From Rhodocyclales bacterium (GTDB lineage Bacteria > Pseudomonadota > Gammaproteobacteria > Burkholderiales > Rhodocyclaceae): a stretch of DNA of 64,000 nucleotides. The notes under the pieces are model-generated. The model was not told the origin of the DNA and ran no database searches. It saw nothing but the letters and a program-made list of their open reading frames with translations. Every line of letters starts with the position of its first letter. The first letter of the stretch is position 1. The DNA is taken from NCBI GenBank assembly GCA_016235165.1, contig JACRLX010000021.1:62001-126000 (forward strand), in the 5' to 3' direction. The position numbers and the translations under genes are program-made. Positions 37,645-48,798 of the stretch are shown here, one piece after another.

Positions 37645-38555
37645 CTTCCCAGCAGCTTGCCGATATGCAGCACGCGCGCGCTCAGCGAGCGCATCAGCGC
37701 GATGCCGAAGGCCGGACGCGTCTTGACCATCGCCAGGAATTCGTTGCGGCCGATCAAGAGCCAGGCGCAATCGGTTTCGGCGGTCGCCGTTGCCGATCGT
37801 CCCGACTTATCCACCAGCGCCATTTCGCCGAAGGTGCCGCCTGGACCGACATGCTCGATCACCTTGTCATCGACGGAAATCGCGATGCGTCCCTCGGTGA
37901 CGACGAACATGCAGGCGCCCACCGCGCCCTTGGTCACCACCACCTTGCCCGCCGCCGCCGTCGAGGGCGTCGGATCGCCCAGCGCCCTGGCCAGGTCGAC
38001 GAGCATTTTCCGGTCCAGGGTGCCGGCATGGTCCAGGGCCTCGACCACCGGCTTCTGCGCCGTCGCCAGGCGCGTCAGGCCACGACGCAGGCGCTGGGCC
38101 ATCACACTCATCAGCATCAGCGCGAATTCCGGCATCTGTTGCAGGGATTGCAGGAAGGATTTCTCGTCCAGCGACAGGACGCGGCAGTTCTTGCGTGCGG
38201 TCGCCGTCGCGCTGCGCGGCATTTCGGCGATGGCCGCCATTTCGCCGAAGATTTCCCCCGGCGGCACCAGGTCCAGCGGCTTGCCGGCGCGGGTGAGGAT
38301 GACATCGCCATCGAGCAGCAGATAGATGCGCGCGCCCTTGGAAAAGAAACCGGAGGTCTTTTCATTCTCGGCAAAGATCTGCGTCCCTGCCGCAAATTGT
38401 TCCTGCGTTCCGGCAAGCTTGAAGAAGGCCAGCGCCAGCCTGGGATCGTAAAGCGAGGCAGCCTCCGGCGCCGCAGGTGGCTTGGCGGCCACGGCAGGCG
38501 GCGGCGCGGGTTTTGCCGGCGCCGGAGTCATGCTGGAAAAATCGAGGTCATCCAT
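37641..38555 (-). CDS. Protein with two cyclic-nucleotide-binding-like domains
   Basis: From ATG 38555 the product has 304 residues. An Ala/Pro-rich head (about 10-35) is followed by two CAP-like effector domains (about 45-165 and 185-300). Each has the phosphate-binding-cassette pattern: [22 protein letters not shown] and [23 protein letters not shown], in parts. There is no DNA-binding or catalytic domain. It may be a cAMP/cGMP-responsive adaptor. It is convergent with tsaD. Confidence 0.85.
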   Translation of the reverse strand: MDDLDFSSMTPAPAKPAPPPAVAAKPPAAPEAASLYDPRLALAFFKLAGTQEQFAAGTQIFAENEKTSGFFSKGARIYLLLDGDVILTRAGKPLDLVPPGEIFGEMAAIAEMPRSATATARKNCRVLSLDEKSFLQSLQQMPEFALMLMSVMAQRLRRGLTRLATAQKPVVEALDHAGTLDRKMLVDLARALGDPTPSTAAAGKVVVTKGAVGACMFVVTEGRIAISVDDKVIEHVGPGGTFGEMALVDKSGRSATATAETDCAWLLIGRNEFLAMVKTRPAFGIALMRSLSARVLHIGKLLGS

Positions 38556-38637
38556 GAATTCAGGTCCTGAAAATCGGCGGGCAAATTGAATCAGCCTTAA
38601 ACTGTCCGGATTGTCGCGCAAATTACCGGGGTCGCCA

Positions 38638-39039
38638 ATGGGCTGGTCGGACAAGTTGTTGACGGGCATCGAGGAAATCGACGAACAGCACAAAGCCTTG
38701 TTCGAGGTCATCAACCGCCTCGACCTTGCCGTCGGCTCCGAGGACAAATGGTCGGCGGTGCATTTCGCCCTGGTCGAACTCGACAACTATGTGCGCATTC
38801 ATTTCGCCGTCGAGGAGGCGCTGATGCGGCTTCATGGCTATCCCGACCTGGCGGACCATATCGCCGCCCACCGCGGTTTCGCCAGCCAGCTCACGGAAAT
38901 CAAGGGGCATTCGATTCGCCGTGATGTTAGCGACGAGATGACGCGACTGCTGCACAACTGGCTGGTCGGCCACATCCACAAAGCCGACAAGGCCTACGTC
39001 CCGCACCTGCGCACGGCACCGGTCACGATAAGGTCTTAA
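38638..39039 (+). CDS. Bacteriohemerythrin
   Basis: From ATG 38638 the product has 133 residues; a TTG nine codons upstream is an alternative. Di-iron ligands are present: EEIDEQHKALFEVIN, IHFAVEEALM, HIAAHRGF and WLVGHIHKADKAYVPH, the H-HxxxE-HxxxH-HxxxxD pattern. It reversibly binds O2 and may act in oxygen supply or sensing. It is divergent from the cNMP gene (82-base gap). Confidence 0.92.
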   Translation: MGWSDKLLTGIEEIDEQHKALFEVINRLDLAVGSEDKWSAVHFALVELDNYVRIHFAVEEALMRLHGYPDLADHIAAHRGFASQLTEIKGHSIRRDVSDEMTRLLHNWLVGHIHKADKAYVPHLRTAPVTIRS

Positions 39040-39143
39040 CGTGAAACGACAGGGTGGGCCGCTTGCGATATCGAGCGAAGCGAGCCGATTGGGAACCCAC
39101 CGCAAGGGGGGCGAAGGGGGGCGGGTGTCCCAAAAGGGCTGAT

Positions 39144-39180
39144 TTTCATGATGCGGGGTGATGTTTCCCGCTTCATGAAA
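39144..39180. terminator. Hairpin between hemerythrin and plsY
   Basis: TTTCATGATGCGGG and CCCGCTTCATGAAA form a 14-bp stem with one mismatch and a 9-base loop. It lies between two convergent genes and ends at the plsY stop, so it could act as a shared terminator. A/T tracts at the stem base fit bidirectional function. Confidence 0.6.
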
Positions 39181-39181
39181 G

Positions 39182-39790
39182 TTAGCCGCGCTTGCGGCCG
39201 CCGACGCGGCTTTCCGTGCCGGCCAGCAGTTTGGCGATGTTGCTCTTGTGCCGGTAGATCAGCACCGCGCACATCGCCGCCACCGCGACCAGCGCCTCGC
39301 CGCGCCCCACCAGCCACCAGGCCAGGCCCGGTGCCACCAGCGCGGCCGCCAGGGCTGCGAGCGAGGAATACCGTGTGGGCACCACCACCGCCAGCCAGAC
39401 CGCCGCCGTCAGCCCCGCCAGGGCACCGGAAAAGCCGAGCAGCACGCCGAGCGCGGTGGCCACACCCTTGCCGCCCTTGAAACCGAGCGTGAACGGGAAC
39501 ACGTGGCCGAGGAAGGCGGCCAGCCCGGTCACCGCAATCGCCGTATCGCCAGCGCCGACTTTTGCGGCGACGAACATCGCCAGCCAGCCCTTGGCCGCGT
39601 CGCCAAGCAGGGTCAGCGCAGCGGCCTTCTTGTTGCCGCCGCGCAGCACGTTGGTGGCACCGGGATTGCCCGAGCCGAAGCGGCGCGGGTCTTCCAGCCG
39701 GAAGGCGCGCGAAACGATCACGGCGAAGGGCAGCGATCCGAGCAGGTAGCCCAAGGCGGCCCAGATCAGCAGGGTAGGCAGGGAATCCAT
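39182..39790 (-). CDS. plsY: Glycerol-3-phosphate acyltransferase PlsY
   Basis: PlsY acylates glycerol-3-phosphate from acyl-phosphate in membrane lipid synthesis. The 202-residue membrane protein has [12 protein letters not shown] (39-50), [18 protein letters not shown] and [21 protein letters not shown] in part (about 93-113). Residues KVGAGDTAI at 77-85, in the loop between helices, are encoded by a perfect copy of the dispersed repeat. It is divergent from folB. Confidence 0.96.
   Translation of the reverse strand: MDSLPTLLIWAALGYLLGSLPFAVIVSRAFRLEDPRRFGSGNPGATNVLRGGNKKAAALTLLGDAAKGWLAMFVAAKVGAGDTAIAVTGLAAFLGHVFPFTLGFKGGKGVATALGVLLGFSGALAGLTAAVWLAVVVPTRYSSLAALAAALVAPGLAWWLVGRGEALVAVAAMCAVLIYRHKSNIAKLLAGTESRVGGRKRG
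39537..39562 (-). repeat. 26-bp dispersed repeat, copy 9 (in plsY, perfect consensus)
   Basis: All 26 positions match the consensus. It is read in plsY as KVGAGDTAI. Confidence 0.92.
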
Positions 39791-39820
39791 AGAATGACTG
39801 CAATTTTAACCGGGGGCGTA

Positions 39821-40168
39821 ATGGACTTCATTTTCATCGACGACATGCGGGTCGAGGCCCAGGTCGGCATCTTCGAGCGCGAAAAGGCAGCGCCGCAGAC
39901 GCTGGAGATCAGCCTCACCTTCGGCGTGCCCGACGCCGCGGCGCAGAACGACGACATCGAGCAGACCATCCGCTACGACGCGGTGATCGAGCGCATCCGC
40001 GCCGAACTGGCGACGCGCCATTTCAATCTGCTGGAGACCCTCGGCGAATACGTGATCGGCCTGCTGCTCGACGAGTTCGGTGCGCCCTGGGTCAAGATCA
40101 GCATCGCCAAGATGGGCATCATGAAGGGCGTGCGCCGCGTCGGAGTGCAGATCGAACGTTCGCGTTAA
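39821..40168 (+). CDS. folB: Dihydroneopterin aldolase
   Basis: FolB converts dihydroneopterin to 6-hydroxymethyl-dihydropterin in folate synthesis. ATG 39821 gives 115 residues beginning MDFIFIDDMRVEAQVGIFE, the family start; an ATG at 39794 adds nine residues. The conserved LLETLGEYVIGLLLDEF and VKISIAKMG segments are present. plsY and folB are divergent neighbours in many proteobacteria. Confidence 0.95.
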   Translation: MDFIFIDDMRVEAQVGIFEREKAAPQTLEISLTFGVPDAAAQNDDIEQTIRYDAVIERIRAELATRHFNLLETLGEYVIGLLLDEFGAPWVKISIAKMGIMKGVRRVGVQIERSR

Positions 40169-40177
40169 TCGCTGCGC

Positions 40178-40275
40178 TTAACCCAAAATCCAGATCAGTC
40201 CGCAGATTACGCAGATTTTGCGGATTGGAATCCATCTGCGTTAATCAGCCAAATCTGCGCATCCACTGCTTTTCC
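40178..40275. repeat. Intergenic ATCTGCG-type repeat cluster
   Basis: The 111-base gap after folB contains repeated and inverted units: CCGCAGATTACGCAGAT, ATCTGCGTTAATC and AAATCTGCGCATCC. GATTACGCAGAT (40205-40216) pairs with ATCTGCGTTAATC (40234-40246). The region is AT-richer than its surroundings. I know similar ATCTGCG-type strings as intergenic debris in many genomes, without an assigned role. Confidence 0.6.
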
Positions 40276-40279
40276 AGAT

Positions 40280-40783
40280 TCACTCCTTCAACGCACACTC
40301 GACGATCTTCGGTTGCAGCACGCGCAGGATGTCGTGCGGGTGCACGCCCACCAGGTAGCCGCGCCGCCCGCCGTTGATGTATATCAGCGGCAGATCGAGG
40401 ATGGATTTTTCCATGTGCAGCGGCAGCGCCTTTTTGGTGCCGAAGGGCGAGCAGCCGCCGACCATGTAGCCGGTGTGGCGCAGCGCGTCCTCGGGCTTGC
40501 AGGGGCCGACCTTCTTGACGCCGATCTGGCGCGCCAGTTCCTTGGTCGAGACCTTGCGATCACCGTGCATGAGGACGATCAAGGGCTTGGCGTTCTCGTC
40601 TTCCATGACCAGGGTCTTGACCACGGCGTGCTCGGCGACGTTGAGTTCGCGCGCGGAAACCCTGGTGCCGCCATGCTCCTCATAGGTGTAGAGGTGGTTG
40701 GAATGGGCAATGCGATGCTTGTGCAGGAACCTGGTCGCCGGGGTTTCCGGGCCTGCATTCGGAGAGGTGGTCTCATGTCTCAT
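40280..40783 (-). CDS. ybaK: YbaK/EbsC-type aminoacyl-tRNA deacylase
   Basis: YbaK hydrolyses mischarged Cys-tRNA-Pro. From ATG 40783 the product has 167 residues with RFLHKHRIAHSNHLYTYEEH, LVMEDENAKPLIVLMHGDRKVS in part (about 60-80), and GYMVGGCSPFGTKKALPLHME (in part). GGCSPFG with a catalytic Lys before it is the family signature. It faces folB tail to tail across the ATCTGCG cluster. Confidence 0.9.
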   Translation of the reverse strand: MRHETTSPNAGPETPATRFLHKHRIAHSNHLYTYEEHGGTRVSARELNVAEHAVVKTLVMEDENAKPLIVLMHGDRKVSTKELARQIGVKKVGPCKPEDALRHTGYMVGGCSPFGTKKALPLHMEKSILDLPLIYINGGRRGYLVGVHPHDILRVLQPKIVECALKE

Positions 40784-40877
40784 AACTACAATTTTACGCC
40801 CGTCGCGGCGTAAGGAATTCGCCGCTGACGCGACCAAGCCTGTGAGCGCTTGTGCCCGTTCCATCCGGAGCCGCATC

Positions 40878-41648
40878 ATGAAAATCGATCGTCCAACCGC
40901 GCGGCTGCTATCCTGTTTCGCCGCAGCCATGGTATCGCCCGCCTTCGCCGCCAGCACCACCTGCACCGCACAAAGCGGCGAGCGGCGCGGGGTTCTGCTT
41001 GAGCTGTACACCTCGGAAGGCTGCGACAGTTGCCCCCCGGCCGATCGCCGGTTGTCACGGTGGAAGACCCAGGCCGGGTTCGCCGGACGCTTGGTGCCGC
41101 TGGCCTTTCATGTCGATTACTGGGATCGTCTGGGCTGGATCGACCGCTTTGCCAGTTCGCAATACACACAACGCCAGTACGCGATGGCCGCCCTGGCCCG
41201 TTCGCGCGCCGTCTATACGCCGCAATTCCTCAGGAACGGTCGTGACTGGCGCAGCGGCGGCGATCCGCTCGAAGGCGCGGCGGATCTGCTTGCCGGCGCC
41301 GCCATCGCGCTCGAACTGAATGCCGCGCGCGGCGGGCAATTTGAAGTCAGCGGCACGGTCACCGCGGCCAAACCGGGCAGCGAAGTCTGGCTGGCGCTGT
41401 ACGAAAACAACCTGGAATCGCAGGTGCGCGCCGGAGAAAACAGCGGCAAGACCCTGCGCCACGACTACGTGGTGCGCCGCCTGATCGGCCCGCTGAACCC
41501 AAACCACGAAGGACGTTTGGCCCTGCGCCAGCAGATTGCGCTGGATGCAGGCTGGAAGCGGGCCGATCTGGGCGTCGCGGTCTTCGTCCAGGACAAGGCC
41601 AGCGGTGAAATCCTGCAGGCCGTGCAGCGGCACGCCTGTGCGGCGTGA
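40878..41648 (+). CDS. DUF1223 family secreted thioredoxin-like protein
   Basis: ATG 40878 is preceded by GGAG. The 256 residues have a signal peptide (about 1-24). The DUF1223 start is VLLELYTSEGCDSCPPAD (about 38-55), including a CxxC motif in a thioredoxin-like fold, followed by FHVDYWDRLGW and TPQFLRNG. The periplasmic redox role is inferred; the function is not established. It is divergent from ybaK. Confidence 0.88.
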   Translation: MKIDRPTARLLSCFAAAMVSPAFAASTTCTAQSGERRGVLLELYTSEGCDSCPPADRRLSRWKTQAGFAGRLVPLAFHVDYWDRLGWIDRFASSQYTQRQYAMAALARSRAVYTPQFLRNGRDWRSGGDPLEGAADLLAGAAIALELNAARGGQFEVSGTVTAAKPGSEVWLALYENNLESQVRAGENSGKTLRHDYVVRRLIGPLNPNHEGRLALRQQIALDAGWKRADLGVAVFVQDKASGEILQAVQRHACAA

Positions 41649-41653
41649 AGGGT

Positions 41654-42559
41654 TCAGGCGCGCGGGTGATGGTCGTGGTGCAACTGCTTCAGCCGCTCGC
41701 GCGCGACATGGGTGTACACCTGCGTCGTCGAGATGTCGGCATGCCCCAGCAGCAGCTGCACCACGCGCAGGTCGGCGCCGTGGTTGAGCAGATGGGTGGC
41801 GAAGGCATGGCGCAGCACATGGGGCGAGATGCGCTGCAGCGGGATGCCGACCTGCAACCCATATTTCTTGATCAGGTTCCAGAACATCTGCCGCGTCATG
41901 CCGGCGCCGCGCACCGTGATGAAAATCGCATCCGACACGTGCTGCTTCAGCAGCTCGGCGCGCGCACCGGCCAGGTAGCGTCGCAGCCAGTCGGCCGCCA
42001 CCTCGCCCAGCGGCACCAGGCGCTCCTTCGAGCCCTTGCCCATCACGCGTACCACGTTGTCGTTGAGGCTCAGTTCGAACAGGCGGATGGCTACCAGTTC
42101 CGTGACGCGCAGGCCGGTGGCATAAAGCAGCTCCAGCATGGCGCGGTCGCGCAATCCCAACGCGGTAGCCAGGTCGGGCGCGCCGAGCAGGGCCTCGACC
42201 TGCTGCTCCGACAGCGTCTTGGGAAAGCGTTGTGCCTGCCGCGGCTTGTCGATATTGAGCAGGGGATCGGCGCGCACCCGCCCCTGGTCGATCAGCCAGC
42301 GGTAACAGCGGCGCAGGCTGGCCATCAGGCGACGCTGGCTGGTGGTCCTGATGCCACCGGGCCGCGCGTGCAGATGGGCCAGGTAGGCGTTGATCGCCGT
42401 GGCGTCGGCGCCGACTATCGAATTGCCCTGTGCGCCGAGCCAGGCGGCGAACAACTCAAGATCGCTGCGATACGCGCCGAGCGTGTTTTTCGCCAGGCCG
42501 TCGGCCAGCCACAGGGCATCGATGAATTCGTCGATCAGTTCGGAGTCAGGGACGGGCAT
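41654..42559 (-). CDS. xerD: Site-specific tyrosine recombinase XerD
   Basis: From ATG 42559 the product has 301 residues, the normal XerD length. The N-terminal SAM-like domain is followed by the catalytic tetrad: Arg in ATGLRVTELV (near 150), HVLRHAFATHLL (near 245-256), GHADISTTQVYTHV with the catalytic Tyr near 281. With XerC it resolves chromosome dimers at dif. The segment VGADATAI near 50 is encoded by a degenerate dispersed repeat. It overlaps ogt by 14 bases. Confidence 0.95.
   Translation of the reverse strand: MPVPDSELIDEFIDALWLADGLAKNTLGAYRSDLELFAAWLGAQGNSIVGADATAINAYLAHLHARPGGIRTTSQRRLMASLRRCYRWLIDQGRVRADPLLNIDKPRQAQRFPKTLSEQQVEALLGAPDLATALGLRDRAMLELLYATGLRVTELVAIRLFELSLNDNVVRVMGKGSKERLVPLGEVAADWLRRYLAGARAELLKQHVSDAIFITVRGAGMTRQMFWNLIKKYGLQVGIPLQRISPHVLRHAFATHLLNHGADLRVVQLLLGHADISTTQVYTHVARERLKQLHHDHHPRA
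42393..42418 (-). repeat. 26-bp dispersed repeat, copy 10 (in xerD, degenerate)
   Basis: About 21 of 26 positions match. It is read as VGADATAI, close to the KVGAGDTAI peptide. Confidence 0.5.
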
Positions 42560-43025
42560 TCTCGTGCGCCAGCAGCCAGCGCTTGATGTCGAGCAGGAAA
42601 CCGCCCGAGTTCCGCCCGAAGCCGCCCAGCGCATGGTTTGCGGCAACGACGCGATGGCAGGGCACGACGATGGGATAGGGGTTGGCGCCGCAGGCATTGC
42701 CCACCGCGCGCGGCCCGCTGCCGATCGCGGCGGCAACCTCGCCATAGCTCAGCGTCTGCCCCGCAGGAATCGCCGCGATGCGGGCCCACACCCGGCGCTG
42801 GAAATGCGTCCCGGCCGGCGCCAGCGGCAGGCCGAACTCGAAGCGCGAATCCTTGAGCCAGGCGCGCAATTGGCGCACCGCTTCCCTGGCCAGCGGAGTT
42901 TTCGGCGCCAGCTCGGTACACGGTTCGAGGTAATCGATGCCGGTGATCTCGTCGGCATTGCAGGCGATGCCGACGGAAAAAGTCGGCGCTGACAACACGG
43001 CGGCGTAGGTCGTCACGGCGCACAC
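42546..43025 (-). CDS. ogt: Methylated-DNA-[protein]-cysteine S-methyltransferase
   Basis: This suicide enzyme removes alkyl groups from O6-guanine. The 159-residue protein has an active-site PCHRV motif (about 121-125) and the preceding RAVGNACGANPYPIVV. Its N-terminus (VLSAPTFSVGI) is encoded by a copy of the dispersed repeat. The GTG at 43025 is the likely start; one three codons later is possible. It overlaps xerD and the DUF1850 gene. Confidence 0.92.
   Translation of the reverse strand: MCAVTTYAAVLSAPTFSVGIACNADEITGIDYLEPCTELAPKTPLAREAVRQLRAWLKDSRFEFGLPLAPAGTHFQRRVWARIAAIPAGQTLSYGEVAAAIGSGPRAVGNACGANPYPIVVPCHRVVAANHALGGFGRNSGGFLLDIKRWLLAHENARP
42979..43004 (+). repeat. 26-bp dispersed repeat, copy 11 (in ogt)
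   Basis: 21-22 of 26 positions match. It is antisense to ogt and read as VLSAPTF. Confidence 0.7.
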
Positions 43026-43383
43026 TCCTTGAGTTCGATGATCGCGCTATTTTCGATCCCGGGCAGGTAATCGGCAAGCGACCGGCAGACCGTCGCCGTG
43101 CACAGGACATAGGGCGCAGTGTAGGGCGAATGCGAAAGGCGCAACACCGCCTGTGGCGGCAGCGCAGGGCGGTAGTGCCAGACGCCATTCTTCAGCACCG
43201 CGCCGGCCGGCGGCTCCATGCCGGCACCCATGCCGCGAATGCGCGCCTCGTCGATGACGAGCTCCCTGCCGACGATGCGCCAGTCTTCTTCCCAGCGGAT
43301 TTTCTCGATCGAATGCAGCCAGGTCAGGGTGAAGGCGTCGACGGCCAGCGAGGCCACGACCGCACCGACGGCAAGGCAAAGCA

Positions 43384-43384
<1 letters not shown>
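43013..43384 (-). CDS. DUF1850 family protein
   Basis: ATG 43384 overlaps the TRAP permease stop by one base (TGATG). The 123-residue protein has an N-terminal hydrophobic segment (about 1-22). The DUF1850 core follows with TWLHSIEKIRWEEDWRI and GAGMEPP. DUF1850 genes commonly follow TAXI-TRAP genes, suggesting an accessory periplasmic role. It overlaps ogt by 13 bases. Confidence 0.85.
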
Positions 43385-45462
<2,078 letters not shown>

Positions 45463-45472
45463 CGCGCCCGCC

Positions 45473-46420
45473 CTACTTCAGCAGGCCCGCTTCCTTGTAA
45501 TACTTCTCGGCCCCGGGGTGCAGCGGCACCGGCGGCGCCTTGGCGGCATTTTCCTTGCTGATCGCCTTGGCCGCGGCATGGGCGGCATGCAGATCGGGCA
45601 GGCTGTCGAAGATTGCCTTGGTCATCTTGTAGGCGGTGTCGACGGAAACGCCTTCGTGGCTGACGAGAAAGTTCGGGATGGCGATGGTCTGCACCTCGAC
45701 CGTCTGTCCGGTGTAGGTGTTGGCCGGGATCGTCGCCGGCTGGTAGGCGGCCTCGCCGATCTTCTTCACCACCTCGGGCGAGATCGGCACGACGACGATT
45801 TTCATCGCCGTCGACAGGTCGCGCACGGCGGCGACGCCAAGGCCGGCGGAAATCAGCGTGGCGTCGAGCTGGCGGTTCTTGATCAGTTCCACCGATTCGC
45901 CGAAGGGCAGGTACTCGACCTTGGCGAAGTCCTTGTAGCTCATGCCGGCACCCCTGAGGATGTCGCGCGTATTGAGCTCGGTGCCCGACTTCGGCGCGCC
46001 GACCGCGACGCGCTTGCCTTTCAGGTCGGCCAGGGTCTTGATGCCGGAATCGGCGTTGGCGACGATCTGGATGTAGTTGGGATAGATCGCGGCGATGGTG
46101 CGCAGCTTCTTCAGCGGCGTCTTGAAGCCGGCTTCCTCGTTGCCCTTCCAGGCCTCGTTGAGCGCGTCGCCCAGGGTGAAGGCTATCTCGCCGCGTCCGG
46201 CCTGCAGCAGGTTGAGGTTCTCCGAGCTGGCCTTGGTCGCCTGCACTGCCGTCTTGGCGCCGGGCATGGCCTTGCCGTAGATCTGCGACAACGCGACGCC
46301 GAGCGGGTAATACACGCCCGAGGTGCCGCCGGTCAGCACATTGACGAACTCCTGGGCCTGGGCGGTGGCGGCAAGGCTGATCGTGGCGGCGGCCAGCAAC
46401 AGGCGACGGGCACTCTTCAT
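45473..46420 (-). CDS. TAXI family TRAP solute-binding protein
   Basis: From ATG 46420, with GGAGG upstream, the product has 315 residues with a signal peptide (about 1-22). The TAXI core follows: FVNVLTGGTSGVYYPLGVALSQIYG (in part), IAFTLGDALNEAW and LKGKRVAVGAPKSGTE. Family members bind glutamate-type or other carboxylates; the ligand here is unknown. It is first in the TAXI-permease-DUF1850 unit and divergent from the SulP gene. Confidence 0.93.
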   Translation of the reverse strand: MKSARRLLLAAATISLAATAQAQEFVNVLTGGTSGVYYPLGVALSQIYGKAMPGAKTAVQATKASSENLNLLQAGRGEIAFTLGDALNEAWKGNEEAGFKTPLKKLRTIAAIYPNYIQIVANADSGIKTLADLKGKRVAVGAPKSGTELNTRDILRGAGMSYKDFAKVEYLPFGESVELIKNRQLDATLISAGLGVAAVRDLSTAMKIVVVPISPEVVKKIGEAAYQPATIPANTYTGQTVEVQTIAIPNFLVSHEGVSVDTAYKMTKAIFDSLPDLHAAHAAAKAISKENAAKAPPVPLHPGAEKYYKEAGLLK

Positions 46421-46562
46421 GGGTCTATCCTCCGTATGGGTTTGTTGTGGGCCGAAGCTTACAACCAGTCGCGCCATGACGGAAGCGCGGCAACGAACGG
46501 TTCCACCTTGCCGCGACCGCGTCCTATACTGCTGCCATCCTCCATAGCAGAAGAACAAGAAC

Positions 46563-48764
46563 ATGAAGCTGCCAAGACTGGAAAACCCGGCGGGCGATTT
46601 CTGGGGCGGCATGGCCGCCATGATGGTGGCCCTGCCCTCCGCGATCGCCTATGGCGTGACCATCTACTCGATACTCGGCAGCGCCCACGTCGCGCTCGGC
46701 GCGCTGGCCGGCATTCTTGGCGCCGTGGCGATGGGCATCGTGGCCTCCAGCATGGGCGGCACCAGCCGACTGATTTCCGCCCCCTGCGCGCCCGCCGCCG
46801 CCGTGGTCTCGGCCTTCGCCATCGAAGCCATGAAGAGCGGCACGCCGGTGGACCAGACCATGTTGCTGCTGACCCTGCTCGGCCTGCTGGCGGGCTTGAT
46901 GCAGGTGATGTTCGGCGTGCTGCGCCTCGGCCTGCTGATCAAGTACATGCCCTACACCGTGGTCAGCGGCTACCTTTCCGGGGTCGGCCTGATCATCATT
47001 GCCAGCCAGGTACCGAAGCTGCTTGGCACGCCCAAGGGCATGTACTTCTGGGCCTCGCTGCTGGCGCCCGACAAATGGCGCTGGCAGGGCATCGTGGTCG
47101 GCCTGGTGACCATCGCCGTGATGGTCGGCGCACCGCGCCTGACCAAGGCGGTCCCCGCCGCCATCCTCGGCCTCGCCGCCGGCATCGCCAGCTACTTCGG
47201 CCTTGGCTTGATCGATCCGGCGCTGCTCAGCCTGCATGGCAACACGCTGGTGGTTGGCGCCCTCGGCGGCGAAGGCGGCGGCAGCTTCTGGGATGGCCTG
47301 GTGGTACGCTGGTCGGCACTGGCCGATGTTAGCGTGGCGCAACTGCAAACCCTGGCGATTCCGGCCCTGACCCTGGCCGTGCTGCTCTCGATCGACACCC
47401 TGAAGAGTTGCGTGGTGCTGGATGCCCTGACGCGGACGCGGCACAACTCCAACCGCGAACTGATCGGGCAAGGCCTGGCCAACCTCAGTTCGGGCGCGAT
47501 CGGCGGCATTCCCGGTGCTGGCACCATGGGCGCCACCCTGGTCAACGTCTCGGGCGGAGCCAGCACCAGTTTCTCCGGGCTGGTCGAGGGCATGCTCTCG
47601 CTGCTGGTGTTCCTGCTGCTCACCGGACTGATCTCCTGGGTGCCGGTGTCGGCCCTGGCCGGCATCCTGATCGTGGTCGGCACGCGCATGATCGACCGCA
47701 ACAGCCTGCACTTCCTCAAGTCGCGTTCCACCATCCTCGATTTCGCTGTCATCGTGGCGGTAATCGGCACCGCCCTCACGGTGAGCCTGATCGCGGCCTC
47801 CGGCGTCGGCGTGATACTCGCCGTGGTGCTGTTCATCCGCGAGCAGATCGGCGGCTCGATCGTTCGCCGCAAGCTGCTGGGCAATGAGACCTTTTCCAAG
47901 CGCGTGCGGACTCACGCCGAAATGGAAATCCTCACCGGGAAAGGCGCCCGCGCCGCCATCGTCGAACTCCAGGGCAGCCTGTTCTTCGGCACCGCCGACC
48001 AGCTTTACCGCGCGCTCGAAGCCGACCTGAAAGTGCGCGATTTCCTGATCCTCGACATGCGCCGCATCCAGACCGTCGACGTCACCGCCGCGCATTTGCT
48101 GGAGCAGGTCAAGGACATGCTGGCGGAACGCCACGGCTTCCTGATCTTCAGCCAGATTCCTGAGAACCTTCCCTCCGGACGCGATCTCAAGGAGTATTTC
48201 GACCAGGTCGGCCTGCTGCATCCGGAAAGCCCGGTGCGGGTATTCCCGACCCAGGACGATGCGCTGGAATGGGTCGAGGACCGCATCATCCACGATGCCG
48301 CGCTGACGCGCGACGAGGAAATTCCGCTCGAACTCCATGAAGTCGAGCTGTTCGAGGGACGCAAGGAACAGACCCTGGCCGCGCTTGAGCAATGCATGGA
48401 AAAGCGCCACGTGGCCGCTGGCGAAACGATCTTCTCGCGCGGTGACGCCGGCGACGAGTTGTTCCTGATCCGGCGCGGCGCGGTGCGCATCGTGCTGCCG
48501 CTGTCGGATCGCCAGTCACACCACATCGGCACCTTCGGCCGCGGTGCCTTCTTCGGCGAGATGGCCTTCCTCGACGGCGAGGTGCGCTCGGCCAATGCCC
48601 TCGCCTTCGTCGACACCGAGCTTTATGTGCTCTCGCGCAAGGCCTTCGACAAGTTCGCCGACGAGCACAGGAAGCTCGGCCTGCGCCTCATGGAGGGCAT
48701 CGCCAGCGTGCTGGCCAGCCGCTTGCGCTATACCAATGCCGAGTTGCGCGTGCTCGAATCCTGA
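46563..48764 (+). CDS. SulP anion transporter with STAS and cyclic-nucleotide-binding domains
   Basis: The 733-residue protein has a SulP membrane core (about 1-410), a STAS domain (about 455-560: AAIVELQGSLFFGTADQLYRAL) and a CAP-like effector domain (about 605-725: GDELFLIRRGAVRIVLP and GRGAFFGEMAFLDGEVRSA in part). This suggests anion uptake (sulfate or bicarbonate) with a regulatory tail that may sense a cyclic nucleotide. It is divergent from the TAXI gene and upstream of a hybrid kinase. Confidence 0.92.
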   Translation: MKLPRLENPAGDFWGGMAAMMVALPSAIAYGVTIYSILGSAHVALGALAGILGAVAMGIVASSMGGTSRLISAPCAPAAAVVSAFAIEAMKSGTPVDQTMLLLTLLGLLAGLMQVMFGVLRLGLLIKYMPYTVVSGYLSGVGLIIIASQVPKLLGTPKGMYFWASLLAPDKWRWQGIVVGLVTIAVMVGAPRLTKAVPAAILGLAAGIASYFGLGLIDPALLSLHGNTLVVGALGGEGGGSFWDGLVVRWSALADVSVAQLQTLAIPALTLAVLLSIDTLKSCVVLDALTRTRHNSNRELIGQGLANLSSGAIGGIPGAGTMGATLVNVSGGASTSFSGLVEGMLSLLVFLLLTGLISWVPVSALAGILIVVGTRMIDRNSLHFLKSRSTILDFAVIVAVIGTALTVSLIAASGVGVILAVVLFIREQIGGSIVRRKLLGNETFSKRVRTHAEMEILTGKGARAAIVELQGSLFFGTADQLYRALEADLKVRDFLILDMRRIQTVDVTAAHLLEQVKDMLAERHGFLIFSQIPENLPSGRDLKEYFDQVGLLHPESPVRVFPTQDDALEWVEDRIIHDAALTRDEEIPLELHEVELFEGRKEQTLAALEQCMEKRHVAAGETIFSRGDAGDELFLIRRGAVRIVLPLSDRQSHHIGTFGRGAFFGEMAFLDGEVRSANALAFVDTELYVLSRKAFDKFADEHRKLGLRLMEGIASVLASRLRYTNAELRVLES

Positions 48765-48774
48765 CGGGAGCTCA

Positions 48775-48788
48775 CAACAGGCCTGTTG
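48775..48788. repeat. 14-bp perfect palindrome between the SulP and kinase genes
   Basis: CAACAGGCCTGTTG reads the same on both strands. It lies 11 bases before the kinase start, where an operator would be well placed. No further evidence. Confidence 0.4.
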
Positions 48789-48798
48789 CCAAGGTAAC

